The position numbers were made by a program, and so were the translations under genes. Source: Lutimonas saemankumensis (lineage in GTDB: Bacteria > Bacteroidota > Bacteroidia > Flavobacteriales > Flavobacteriaceae). From it: DNA of 64,000 nt. The notes beneath the pieces are model-generated. The model was not told where the DNA came from and searched no databases. It saw only the letters and a list, made by a program, of their open reading frames with translations. Below, piece after piece: positions 24,523 through 32,454 of this stretch (position 1 is the stretch's first letter; every line of letters begins with the position of its first letter). The stretch lies in contig NZ_JAIUZR010000003.1 in NCBI RefSeq assembly GCF_020171465.1, positions 620,001 through 684,000 of the forward strand. The letters run 5' to 3'.

Positions 24523-26721
24523 ATGAAAGTGACAAAAATTAACTTACAGGAATATTTGAAAAAATATTTTGGATTCAGTAAGTTTAAAGGTTTACAGGAG
24601 GATGCTATAGAATGTTTGATTGAAGGTCACAATACTTTTGTGGTCATGCCTACCGGAGGCGGAAAATCTTTGATTTATCAGTTACCAGCACTTATATTGG
24701 ACGGAACGGCAGTTGTTGTGTCTCCCTTAATTGCCTTGATGAAGAATCAGGTGGATGCAATACGCGGTATTTCTGCGGAACAGGGGATAGCCCATGTTTT
24801 GAATTCTTCTTTGAACAAGGGTGAGGTGGCAAGAGTAAAAAGTGATATCGAAAACGGGATTACCAAACTTTTATATGTTGCCCCTGAATCACTTACCAAA
24901 GAAGAAAACATAGAATTTCTCAAAAAGCAGAAAATTACTTTTTTTGCCATTGATGAGGCACATTGTATATCCGAGTGGGGCCATGATTTCAGGCCCGAAT
25001 ACAGGAACCTTAAAAACATTATTTATAAAATTGGTAATTTCCCTATTGTTGGATTGACCGCAACGGCCACGCAAAAGGTCCAGGATGATATTTTAAAGAA
25101 TCTCGGTATTCCTGATGCCAAAACTTTTAAGGCATCGTTTAACAGGTCCAATCTCTTTTACGATGTAAGGCCCAAAACAGCTGAAGTTGAAAAAGATATT
25201 ATCAGATTTATACGTAATTATAGCGGTAAATCAGGAATCATCTATTGCCTTAGCCGAAAGAAAGTGGAGGAAATTGCGCAGGTACTTCAGGTAAATGGAG
25301 TAAAAGCCGTGCCATATCATGCAGGGCTGGATGCAAAGACCAGAGCCAGGCACCAGGATATGTTCCTGATGGAGGAGGTTGACGTGGTTGTGGCAACCAT
25401 AGCCTTTGGTATGGGAATTGACAAACCGGATGTAAGGTTCGTTATACATCACGATATTCCCAAAAGCCTGGAAAGTTATTATCAGGAAACCGGACGAGCA
25501 GGCAGGGATGGAGGAGAAGGATACTGTCTTGCATATTATTCCTACAAGGATATTGAAAAACTTGAAAAGTTTTTATCCGGTAAGCCCGTTGCTGAACAGG
25601 AAATTGGCAATGCATTGCTTCAGGAAGTGGTAGCTTATTGCGAAACTTCCATGTCGAGAAGAAAATTCCTGTTACATTATTTTGGTGAGGAATTTGATGA
25701 AGTGAATGGCGAAGGTGCCGATATGGATGATAACGTCAGAAACCCGAAAAAGAGGGTTGAAGCCCGGGATGAAGTTAAAATTCTTCTTGAGGTTGTAGAA
25801 AAAACAAAGGAAGAATACCGATCCAAAGAAATTATTAACACCCTGATTGGCAAGGAGAATGCCTTGCTGATCTCTCATAAAACCCATCAGCAGTCAATTT
25901 TTGGGATTGGCAAGGATAAAAATGACAAACACTGGATGGCATTGATCAGGCAATCTATAGTTGCCGGCTTACTGAAGAAAGAGATTGAACAATACGGAGT
26001 TTTAAAACTGACGGCCAAAGGAAAAGAATTTGCTAAAAATCCTACCTCATTTATGATGACAGAGGACCATGTCTATGACAAGGAAAGTGATGCCGGTATA
26101 GTTACCAATTCAAAAGGGTCAGGAGCTGTAGTTGATGATCAATTGATGGGGATGTTAAAGGACCTTAGAAAGAAGGTTGCAAAGAAATTGGGAGTTCCGC
26201 CTTTTGTAGTGTTCCAGGACCCGTCATTAGAGGATATGACCTTGAAATATCCGACAAGCCTGAAAGAACTGGAGAATGTTCATGGCGTTGGAGAAGGGAA
26301 GGCCAGAAAATATGGAAAAAGCTTTGTTGAATTAATTGATAAATATGTTGAAGAAAATGATATTGTTCGTCCCGATGATCTCATCGTGAAGGGAACCGGG
26401 GTTAATTCCGGATTGAAGCTTTATATCATACAGAATACGGATAAGAAATTGCCCTTGGAAGATATTGCTAAATCGAAAGGCCTTGAGATGCCGGAGCTGG
26501 TCAAAGTTATGGAACAGATAATATATTCCGGGACAAAGATAAACATTGACTACTGCCTCGATGATCTTCTTGATGAAGACCAGCAGGAAGAGATTATGGA
26601 TTATTTCATGGAGGCTGAAAGCGACAGGATCCAGCTGGCCTTAGATGAGTTTGATGGAGATTATGACGACGAAGAATTGAGGTTAATGCGAATCAAATTT
26701 ATAAGTGAAGTAGCCAATTAA
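24523..26721 (+). CDS. recQ: RecQ DNA helicase lacking the zinc-binding cysteines
   Basis: A 732-residue 3'-5' DNA helicase. The helicase core has Walker A (PTGGGKSLIYQ), DEAH box (IDEAHCISEWGHDFRPEY) and motif VI (QETGRAGRDG). The RQC part follows, but where RecQ normally carries one Cys before a CGxCDxC cluster, this protein reads YFGEEFDEVNGEGADMDDN (about residues 386-404), with no cysteines. A C-terminal HRDC domain (about 545-620) and a helical tail follow. I recall similar cysteine-free RecQ in other flavobacteria, so it may be a lineage feature. A second, zinc-type RecQ is encoded at 35349-37250. The start is shared with a 62-base divergent gap to kdsD. Confidence 0.92.
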   Translation: MKVTKINLQEYLKKYFGFSKFKGLQEDAIECLIEGHNTFVVMPTGGGKSLIYQLPALILDGTAVVVSPLIALMKNQVDAIRGISAEQGIAHVLNSSLNKGEVARVKSDIENGITKLLYVAPESLTKEENIEFLKKQKITFFAIDEAHCISEWGHDFRPEYRNLKNIIYKIGNFPIVGLTATATQKVQDDILKNLGIPDAKTFKASFNRSNLFYDVRPKTAEVEKDIIRFIRNYSGKSGIIYCLSRKKVEEIAQVLQVNGVKAVPYHAGLDAKTRARHQDMFLMEEVDVVVATIAFGMGIDKPDVRFVIHHDIPKSLESYYQETGRAGRDGGEGYCLAYYSYKDIEKLEKFLSGKPVAEQEIGNALLQEVVAYCETSMSRRKFLLHYFGEEFDEVNGEGADMDDNVRNPKKRVEARDEVKILLEVVEKTKEEYRSKEIINTLIGKENALLISHKTHQQSIFGIGKDKNDKHWMALIRQSIVAGLLKKEIEQYGVLKLTAKGKEFAKNPTSFMMTEDHVYDKESDAGIVTNSKGSGAVVDDQLMGMLKDLRKKVAKKLGVPPFVVFQDPSLEDMTLKYPTSLKELENVHGVGEGKARKYGKSFVELIDKYVEENDIVRPDDLIVKGTGVNSGLKLYIIQNTDKKLPLEDIAKSKGLEMPELVKVMEQIIYSGTKINIDYCLDDLLDEDQQEEIMDYFMEAESDRIQLALDEFDGDYDDEELRLMRIKFISEVAN

Positions 26722-26749
26722 AATTTAAAAACTGCCCAAGAAAAAGTTT

Positions 26750-27571
26750 ATGTCCCATACCCAAGAAAACCCAGGAAAAAAGAATACAAAAAAGAAAAAG
26801 ATCACCACCAGATTTTATGAAGAAGAGCTCGAGAGACTCCAGATTGAACTTGTAAAACTTCAGGACTGGATTCAGCATAAAGGGCTCAAAGTTGTCGTCA
26901 TTTTTGAAGGAAGAGATGCCGCAGGTAAAGGAGGTGTGATAAAAAGAATATCACAGAGCCTGAATCCAAGGGTGTGTAAGATTGTAGCCTTAGGGACTCC
27001 GTCCAGCCGGGAAAAAAGTCAGTGGTATTTTCAACGCTATGTTCCCCATTTACCAAGTGCAGGCGAGATGATCTTATTTGATCGAAGCTGGTACAACAGA
27101 GCGGGTGTCGAACATGTCATGGGTTTTTGCACACCTCAGGAATACGATGAATTTATGAGAACCTGCCCTGAATTTGAAAGAATGCTGATAAGGTCAGGTA
27201 TCATCTTATTAAAATATTGGTTTTCTGTTTCTGATGAGGAGCAGGAGAGAAGGTTTAAATCGCGTATCAATGACCCCATGAAAGGCTGGAAATTGAGCCC
27301 GATGGATTTGAAATCCAGAGAGCACTGGATCGAGTACAGTATGGCAAAAGATGCTATGTTTAAATTTACGGACACCAAACAGTCACCGTGGTATGTAGTT
27401 CCGGCAGATAATAAAAAAAGTGCCAGATTGAATTGTATCAGCCATATTCTAAGCAGCATTGAATACCATAAAGTTGAACGTGAAAAAATCGTGTTGCCTC
27501 CCAGAAAAGATGATAAAGGCTATATCAGATCTCCATTTTCAAATCAGACTATAGTACCTCAAATTTACTGA
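26750..27571 (+). CDS. ppk2: Polyphosphate kinase 2 (PPK2) family
   Basis: Uses polyphosphate to phosphorylate nucleoside diphosphates or monophosphates. The 273 residues form one PPK2 domain with Walker A (EGRDAAGKGG), the R-W-Y-F-Q-R-Y-like lid region (SQWYFQRYVPHLPSAGE), Walker B (LFDRSWYNRAGVE) and YVVPADNKK. The single-domain length and DRSWYNRAGVE suit class I (NDP-phosphorylating) enzymes, but the class is not certain from motifs alone. It follows recQ by 28 bases. Its TGA stop directly abuts the stop of the convergent ZIP gene. Confidence 0.92.
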   Translation: MSHTQENPGKKNTKKKKITTRFYEEELERLQIELVKLQDWIQHKGLKVVVIFEGRDAAGKGGVIKRISQSLNPRVCKIVALGTPSSREKSQWYFQRYVPHLPSAGEMILFDRSWYNRAGVEHVMGFCTPQEYDEFMRTCPEFERMLIRSGIILLKYWFSVSDEEQERRFKSRINDPMKGWKLSPMDLKSREHWIEYSMAKDAMFKFTDTKQSPWYVVPADNKKSARLNCISHILSSIEYHKVEREKIVLPPRKDDKGYIRSPFSNQTIVPQIY

Positions 27572-28246
27572 TCAGACTCCAAGAAATGCCACGGTAAATC
27601 CAATCAGGATTACTATGAATTTTTTCAAATTGAATTTGTGATTTTCAGAACTTTCAAACAAAATTGCTGTTGAGATGTGCAGAAATACCCCAATGATAAT
27701 GGCGTTGATCTGATCCGCAAACTGGTGAACATAGGGGAAAGAATTCGATATCCAGCTGCCTAAAGGGCTCATGATGGCAAAAAGGAAAAGAATAAGAAAT
27801 ACCTGCATGGCAGATAGAGATGATTTTTTTAAGAAAAATGCCAGTATGATTGCCACGGGTAATTTGTGAATCATAATGGCGTACAACAGATTGAGGTTTT
27901 CATCAATTCCTAGAGGCATCCCTTCCAGAAATGCGTGAAGACTCAAGCTAATCACCAGAAGCCATGGAATATTTGATTCAAAATCATTTCCGTGAACATG
28001 ACCGTGTTCTGCACCTTTGGACAGGTATTCCAGGCCCGTCTGTATAACAATTCCCAATAAAATGAATAAACCCATGTATTCTTCACCCTTTGAAAATACT
28101 TCGGGCAAAAGGTGCAAGACAGTTACTGACAGCAGGTAGGCCCCGCTAAATGACAATAACAACTGAAGGTGCTTTGAATTGGGTTTGATGAACTGGATCA
28201 ACAAAAATCCAATAAGCACAGGTAAGATGAGTGAGATATATATCAT
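27572..28246 (-). CDS. ZIP-family metal ion transporter
   Basis: A 224-residue inner-membrane protein with about seven to eight helices. The metal-site helices are clear: SLHAFLEGMPLG (HxxxEG) and MIHKLPVAIILAFFL, as in ZIP zinc/iron importers. A histidine-rich loop (EHGHVHGN, about residues 80-87) precedes them, as is common for ZIP proteins. The metal (Zn, Fe or Mn) cannot be assigned. Its start overlaps the stop of the upstream methyltransferase (ATGA at 28243-28246), which implies translational coupling. Confidence 0.9.
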   Translation of the reverse strand: MIYISLILPVLIGFLLIQFIKPNSKHLQLLLSFSGAYLLSVTVLHLLPEVFSKGEEYMGLFILLGIVIQTGLEYLSKGAEHGHVHGNDFESNIPWLLVISLSLHAFLEGMPLGIDENLNLLYAIMIHKLPVAIILAFFLKKSSLSAMQVFLILFLFAIMSPLGSWISNSFPYVHQFADQINAIIIGVFLHISTAILFESSENHKFNLKKFIVILIGFTVAFLGV

Positions 28247-28971
28247 TTCATCACAAGTATTAATCTGTCTGAAAGTTTTTCATCAAATGAATTCAATTCA
28301 TAATCTCCAAAAACTTTTTCTATTTCAAGTCCTGCGGTTTTCGCAAAAATTTTCATTTTATCCAGGTCCAATGCCTGTACTTTTTCCATAAAATAGTGGG
28401 TCCTACCCTCAAAGTTAACTTCAATTTTCTTGATTATGAAATTCTCAGAAATGTTTTTACTGATTTTAAACCGGACATTTTGTTTTACGATTTCTTGCTC
28501 AGGAACCAATTCATTTTTGGCCTTTGTTAGGTTTAGAAAATCGACGATGATGTGACCATTAGGCCTCAAAGCTTTTTTAAAGTTCTCCAATACCTTTATG
28601 TTCGTGGTTTCATTATTGAAATATCCAAAGCTTGTGAACAGATTAAATATGGCATGATACTTCCCGGAAAGAGGATTTCTCATGTCATGTATACTAAACC
28701 TTAAGCCTTGTTTTTCAAATTGTTTCGCATGCGCAATACTGTTTTCCGAAATATCTGCACCTGTTGTGTCAAACCCTATTTTATTCAAATACAGCGAATG
28801 CCTGCCTTTTCCACAAGGCAAATCAAGTACGGTGTCTCCACTTTTTAATTCGAGATAGTTGGTCAGATTACTCATAAAAACTCTGGCCTCATCATCATTA
28901 CGATAATCGTATAAAATATGATAGAAGGAAGTGTCGAACCAATTTTCAAACCATTCTTTTTCTTTTTCCAT
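28243..28971 (-). CDS. Class I SAM-dependent methyltransferase
   Basis: A 242-residue methyltransferase with motif I VLDLPCGKGRHS, followed by GADISENSI (motif II acidic residue) and NLFTSFGYF (motif IV region). The ATG at 28971 (MEKEKEWFENWF) is chosen over 29019 because homologs with this motif layout begin near WFENWFDT. The substrate is unknown; the small-molecule type (as in UbiE-like or thiopurine-type enzymes) is likely from its lack of an RNA-binding domain. It overlaps the ZIP gene by 4 bases. Confidence 0.85.
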   Translation of the reverse strand: MEKEKEWFENWFDTSFYHILYDYRNDDEARVFMSNLTNYLELKSGDTVLDLPCGKGRHSLYLNKIGFDTTGADISENSIAHAKQFEKQGLRFSIHDMRNPLSGKYHAIFNLFTSFGYFNNETTNIKVLENFKKALRPNGHIIVDFLNLTKAKNELVPEQEIVKQNVRFKISKNISENFIIKKIEVNFEGRTHYFMEKVQALDLDKMKIFAKTAGLEIEKVFGDYELNSFDEKLSDRLILVMK

Positions 28972-29065
28972 GACTTTAAAAACACACAAAAATAGAAAAT
29001 ATTCGCATTCTGTATCCATACATTTAGTTTTTGTAAGAAATGTTTAAGGACTCCTATCTTTAATG

Positions 29066-29073
29066 TATTTTTG
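29066..29073 (+). promoter_or_regulatory. Candidate -7 box TATTTTTG before the RNA methyltransferase
   Basis: TATTTTTG matches TAnnTTTG just before the ATG at 29078. A TTG at the right spacing is not evident. If used, the mRNA would have almost no leader, or translation would begin at the ATG at 29096. Confidence 0.3.
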
Positions 29074-29077
29074 TCTT

Positions 29078-30256
29078 ATGAATGAAAACTATGACATGCT
29101 GGCCAAATGTTTGTACGGATTTGAAGCCGTACTGGCCAGAGAATTACGACATCTTGGTGCTCAAAATGTAAAAGAAGGTGTTAGAAATGTTAAGTTCAAA
29201 GGGGACAAGGGCTTTATGTATAAGGCTAACCTGGCCCTTCGAACAGCAATTAGAATTCTTATTCCTATTGAAACCTTTACATTAAGAAATGAGGATGATC
29301 TCTACAATTATTTGTCCAAAGTTTCCTGGGAGAAATACCTGAATGAAACAGGTACGCTCGCCATACATTCATCAGTTAATTCTCAGATTTTTTCAAATTC
29401 ACATTATGTTTCATTAAGGAGCAAAGATGCGATCGTTGATTATTTTAGGAGGAAATATCATAAAAGGCCAAGTATTGATATCAGGCACCCTGATGTTCAA
29501 TTTGATATTCACATACAAAATAACACTTGTACGGTTTCACTGGACAGTTCAGGTGAGTCGCTTCACAAAAGAGGCTATCGAAGTGACACCAATATAGCCC
29601 CAATTAACGAAGTCCTGGCGGCAGGACTGATTTTGATGACGGGTTATGACGGTAGCCAGCATTTTATTGACCCCATGTGTGGCAGCGGGACCCTGCTGAT
29701 TGAGGCAGCCATGATTGCCAATAATATTCCGGCCAATATTAACAGGCAGGAATTTGCTTTTGAGAAATGGCAGGATTTTGATGAAGACCTGTTTTCACTG
29801 ATCCACGATGCTTTATTGAAGCGTATCAGAAACAATGAAAAAAAGATCATGGGATTTGACAAGGCTCCTTCGGCCGTTCGCAAGGCTCAGAACAATGTAA
29901 GCAATGCCTCTTTGGAGGAATTTATTACGATTGACAGAAAGAATTTTTTTGTTGAAGATTGCCCTGTTGAAGGAAATACCATTGTGTTGTTCAATCCACC
30001 ATACGGAGAAAGGCTTACTGTAAATGTTCCGGTTTTTTACCGGGAAATAGGAGATACGCTGAAACAACATTACCCGGATACGAATGTTTGGCTGATCACC
30101 TCAGATTTTAATTCGGGCCTTAAAAATGTGGGTTTGAGAACTTCAAGAAAGATAAAAGTGTTCAATGGAAAACTTGAATGCAGGTTTGTGAAGTACGAAA
30201 TGTATGCCGGTAGCAGAAAAGCAAAAAAACAACATGATCAGAATAGAGCGAATTGA
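29078..30256 (+). CDS. THUMP-domain RNA (guanine-N2) methyltransferase, RlmL N-half type
   Basis: A 392-residue SAM-dependent RNA methyltransferase. It has an N-terminal ferredoxin-like/THUMP region (KCLYGFEAVLARELRHLGA to about residue 160), then a Rossmann domain with DPMCGSGTLLIEAA (motif I) and NPPYGERL (motif IV, catalytic). This matches the RlmL N-terminal half (23S rRNA m2G2445), also called YpsC. The ATG at 29078 is chosen over the upstream TTG-like extension; 29096 is possible. The C-terminus is basic, for RNA contact. The GNAT gene overlaps its end by 23 bases. Confidence 0.88.
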   Translation: MNENYDMLAKCLYGFEAVLARELRHLGAQNVKEGVRNVKFKGDKGFMYKANLALRTAIRILIPIETFTLRNEDDLYNYLSKVSWEKYLNETGTLAIHSSVNSQIFSNSHYVSLRSKDAIVDYFRRKYHKRPSIDIRHPDVQFDIHIQNNTCTVSLDSSGESLHKRGYRSDTNIAPINEVLAAGLILMTGYDGSQHFIDPMCGSGTLLIEAAMIANNIPANINRQEFAFEKWQDFDEDLFSLIHDALLKRIRNNEKKIMGFDKAPSAVRKAQNNVSNASLEEFITIDRKNFFVEDCPVEGNTIVLFNPPYGERLTVNVPVFYREIGDTLKQHYPDTNVWLITSDFNSGLKNVGLRTSRKIKVFNGKLECRFVKYEMYAGSRKAKKQHDQNRAN

Positions 30257-30668
30257 GGTGGAGCAAACTTATCCGCTCAGAAAGGAGATTCTCAGAAAAG
30301 GAATGACCCTGAGTCATAAAATGCCCGGTGATGAAGATAAGTCGTCTCTGCATCTAGGACTGTTCTCAGATATGGAACTTGTCTGCGTTTGTAGTTTTAT
30401 GAAAAACAGCAACAAAGAATTTTCCGGCTTCCAGTATCAGTTACGCGGAATGGCAACTTCTGAAAAGGCACAAGGACAGGGCCATGGTAAACTCATAATG
30501 AATGAAGCCGAAGAGATTCTTGAAAAGCAAGGAGTTGATTTAATTTGGTGCAATGCCAGAACCCGAGCTACAGGTTTTTATGAGAAATTAGGATATCAAA
30601 AGGCTGGAAACGAATTTCATGTCCCTCAGGTAGGCCCTCATTATGTCATGTTTAAAAAAATTCGTTAA
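30234..30668 (+). CDS. GNAT-family N-acetyltransferase
   Basis: A 144-residue acyltransferase with the GNAT acetyl-CoA site (LRGMATSEKAQGQGHGKLI) and the closing FYEKLGYQKAG strand. The ATG at 30234 (MIRIERIEVEQ) is preferred, overlapping the upstream methyltransferase by 23 bases. The substrate is unknown. GNAT members next to rRNA methyltransferases are sometimes ribosomal-protein acetylases, but nothing here shows that. The two are co-transcribed. Confidence 0.87.
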   Translation: MIRIERIEVEQTYPLRKEILRKGMTLSHKMPGDEDKSSLHLGLFSDMELVCVCSFMKNSNKEFSGFQYQLRGMATSEKAQGQGHGKLIMNEAEEILEKQGVDLIWCNARTRATGFYEKLGYQKAGNEFHVPQVGPHYVMFKKIR

Positions 30669-30687
30669 TCAACTATAAAAGAATATT

Positions 30688-31677
30688 TTGAGACCAAGAT
30701 TGATCCATCTGGTATTTAGTGTTTTGCTTGCATGCAACGGATATGCATCAAATCTGAAAGTATCAGACACCCTACCAAAACCAGGAAAGATTTTGGATTC
30801 CATAGTATTGAGTGACAAACTAGACTGGTCCGTGAGGGCCGTGACAAATTTTAAGCAGCAACAGTTCAGACTTGGAAACGGAGAAAGCAAGCTAATTTAC
30901 AGGCCGAACAATCCCTTTGGTATTGGTTTTGGTATCGCAAATCAAAAAATCGTTATCGATATCATATTTAATATCAAGGGAGGTGAAGAGGATCAGACCA
31001 ACAAATTTGCGGCCGAAGGTTCGATATTGTTCAATAAGAATATGTTCAGTTTTATGCTTGAAAATGTTCATGGATATCAAGTTGAAAGCCTGCAGCATGA
31101 TGAAGATATTTTTAGAGATGACATTTCAGCCTATTCATTAGGACTGGAATATTTAAGGATCCTTAGTAAGGAGAGTTTTACGGTGAGAGATATGAAATCC
31201 GGATCAACATCCAATCGAAGATCATTTCTCGCCTACGGCCTTGGTGGATTTATGATTTTGAGGGGCCTGCATGCGGATGGTTCAATTATTCCAGAAAAGG
31301 ATCGGCCTTATTTTAACGATCAGGCTCAAATCTATGATCTGTCTACTTTTGGCGGAGGGATATTGGCCGGGGTTTCTTCTTATTTCAAGTTACCTGCCAA
31401 TTTTTTCTTTACCATGTATGTGGCTCCAGGAATAGGATTGGAATACAAATATGTTAAAACGGAAACCGAAAATTACGTACCATCGGACCCTTTAATCTAC
31501 AAGGCTACTATTTTTGGGGCTTTAGGATACAACAGGAAGAAATTTTACATACACGCTACATTTGGTTCTAATTGGTACTTAACCAGCATGGATCATGGAA
31601 ACGACATCTTTTTAAGTGTTACCAAAGCAAAATTTATTGTAGGATACAGAATTGGCAACCTTTTTAAGAAAAAGTAA
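30688..31677 (+). CDS. DUF4421 outer-membrane beta-barrel-like protein
   Basis: A 329-residue exported protein starting at a TTG (30688), with a signal-peptide-like N-terminus (LIHLVFSVLLACNGYAS). The body has alternating hydrophobic/aromatic strands typical of an outer-membrane barrel (for example GIGFGIANQKIVIDI, FGALGYNRKKFYIHATFGSNWYL) and ends in Phe-Lys-Lys-Lys. DUF4421 is a Bacteroidota family of unknown function, and the assignment is from layout. No ATG gives a signal peptide. A palindromic terminator follows 60 bases later. Confidence 0.65.
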   Translation: MRPRLIHLVFSVLLACNGYASNLKVSDTLPKPGKILDSIVLSDKLDWSVRAVTNFKQQQFRLGNGESKLIYRPNNPFGIGFGIANQKIVIDIIFNIKGGEEDQTNKFAAEGSILFNKNMFSFMLENVHGYQVESLQHDEDIFRDDISAYSLGLEYLRILSKESFTVRDMKSGSTSNRRSFLAYGLGGFMILRGLHADGSIIPEKDRPYFNDQAQIYDLSTFGGGILAGVSSYFKLPANFFFTMYVAPGIGLEYKYVKTETENYVPSDPLIYKATIFGALGYNRKKFYIHATFGSNWYLTSMDHGNDIFLSVTKAKFIVGYRIGNLFKKK

Positions 31678-31682
31678 AGCTG

Positions 31683-31710
31683 TCAAGGAGCCCTTGATGG
31701 GGGTAACCCC
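31683..31710. repeat. Two short consecutive hairpin-forming sequences
   Basis: TCAAGG/CCTTGA (31683-31688 with 31692-31697, 3-base loop) and GGGG/CCCC (around 31700-31710). They lie just after the DUF4421 stop (TAA, 31675-31677) and upstream of the bidirectional terminator. No product or element is recognised. Confidence 0.35.
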
Positions 31711-31737
31711 TGTGGAAGACCGATTATTTTCAAGCAT

Positions 31738-31769
31738 AAAAAAAGACTGTTGCGCAACAGTCTTTTTTT
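31738..31769. terminator. Bidirectional palindromic terminator between DUF4421 and tRNA-Met
   Basis: A perfect 18-base palindrome GACTGTTGCGCAACAGTC (31745-31762) flanked by seven A and seven T. It can end plus-strand transcription from DUF4421 and minus-strand transcription of the tRNA gene, whose 3' end is 2 bases away. Confidence 0.85.
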
Positions 31770-31770
31770 G

Positions 31771-31844
31771 TAGCGAGGAGCAGAATCGAACTGCCGACCT
31801 CCGGGTTATGAATCCGACGCTCTAACCATCTGAGCTACCTCGCC
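31771..31844 (-). tRNA. tRNA-Met (CAT), elongator type
   Basis: A 74-base cloverleaf on the minus strand. The acceptor stem GGCGAGG pairs with CCTCGCT, with discriminator A. The D-arm is GCTC...GAGC, the anticodon loop TTCATAA has CAT at 31808-31810, and the T-arm is GGCAG/CTGCT around TTCGATT. CCA is not encoded. The G1-T72 pair and the absence of the three G-C pairs of initiator tRNA argue for elongator Met. A lysidine-modified tRNA-Ile2 also has CAT, but its body would differ. The anticodon stem ends in an A-C apposition. Confidence 0.9.
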
Positions 31845-31891
31845 ATAATCATTAAATAAGGCCCTAAAAGGCTATCTAAATTTAGAGTTTG

Positions 31892-31921
31892 CAAATATAG
31901 AAACAAATTTATTTACGACAA
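31892..31921 (-). promoter_or_regulatory. Promoter of tRNA-Met
   Basis: Minus strand: TTG (complement at 31919-31921), 19 bases, TATATTTG (complement at 31892-31899). It is an exact fit to the Bacteroidota primary sigma consensus, about 40 bases before the tRNA 5' end. Confidence 0.75.
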
Positions 31922-32003
31922 GTAAACCATCTAAAAATATTTAAATAAAATATTTTTTTTAGAAATAGATAATCTATATATTGCCTTCAAAAATAAATCA
32001 GGA

Positions 32004-32387
32004 ATGTCAAATAAAGTAAGAATAGACTTGGAATTTCCGATACATGCATCGCCGAGTTTTTTATTCCAATACATCTCTACTCCTGACAGTATGGGAGAGT
32101 GGTTCGCGGACAATGTGAATTCACGTGGAAAGAAATATATTTTTATGTGGAACGATGTTGAGGAGGTTGCTGAAAGGATTGGTCAGAAAACAGATTCTTT
32201 TATAAGATTCAAGTGGGAGGAAGATGAGGATGACGATACTTTTTTTGAATTTAGGATTGAAGTAGATGACCTTACAAAAGATGTATCGCTTCTCGTGGTT
32301 GATTTTGCTGAAGAAGATGAAGTTGAAGAATCAAAAATGTTCTGGGAGAACCAAATTGCAGAATTAAAACACGTCATAGGAGGGTAG
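32004..32387 (+). CDS. START-like (SRPBCC) domain protein
   Basis: A 127-residue single-domain protein. It opens with RIDLEFPIHASPSFLFQYISTPDSMGEWFAD, an arrangement like AHSA1/START-type hydrophobic ligand-binding folds, and ends in a C-terminal helix (WENQIAELKHVIGG). The middle is very acidic (EEDEDDDT, EEDEVEES). The family is widespread in Bacteroidota, and its function is unknown. It is a lone gene with a terminator 24 bases after the stop. Confidence 0.75.
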   Translation: MSNKVRIDLEFPIHASPSFLFQYISTPDSMGEWFADNVNSRGKKYIFMWNDVEEVAERIGQKTDSFIRFKWEEDEDDDTFFEFRIEVDDLTKDVSLLVVDFAEEDEVEESKMFWENQIAELKHVIGG

Positions 32388-32410
32388 CTCCAATTATAAA
32401 GATTAAAAAA

Positions 32411-32435
32411 GCCTTGAGGAATCAAGGCTTTTTTT
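32411..32435 (+). terminator. Intrinsic terminator after the START-like gene
   Basis: 7-bp stem GCCTTGA/TCAAGGC with a GGAA loop, then seven T; six A precede it, so it could work on both strands. Confidence 0.85.
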
Positions 32436-32442
32436 ATTTTTG
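32435..32442 (+). promoter_or_regulatory. -7 box TATTTTTG overlapping the terminator T-tract
   Basis: TATTTTTG begins on the last T of the preceding terminator. It is 13 bases before the ATG at 32455, consistent with an own promoter for the aminotransferase. It also argues against the TTG at 32440 as the start. Confidence 0.45.
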
Positions 32443-32454
32443 CCAAAAAATAAT

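Noticed and set aside
31771-31844. tRNA-Ile2 (CAT, lysidine) instead of tRNA-Met
   Set aside because: Overall body and GGCGAGG acceptor stem look like elongator tRNA-Met; the possibility cannot be fully excluded from sequence alone.
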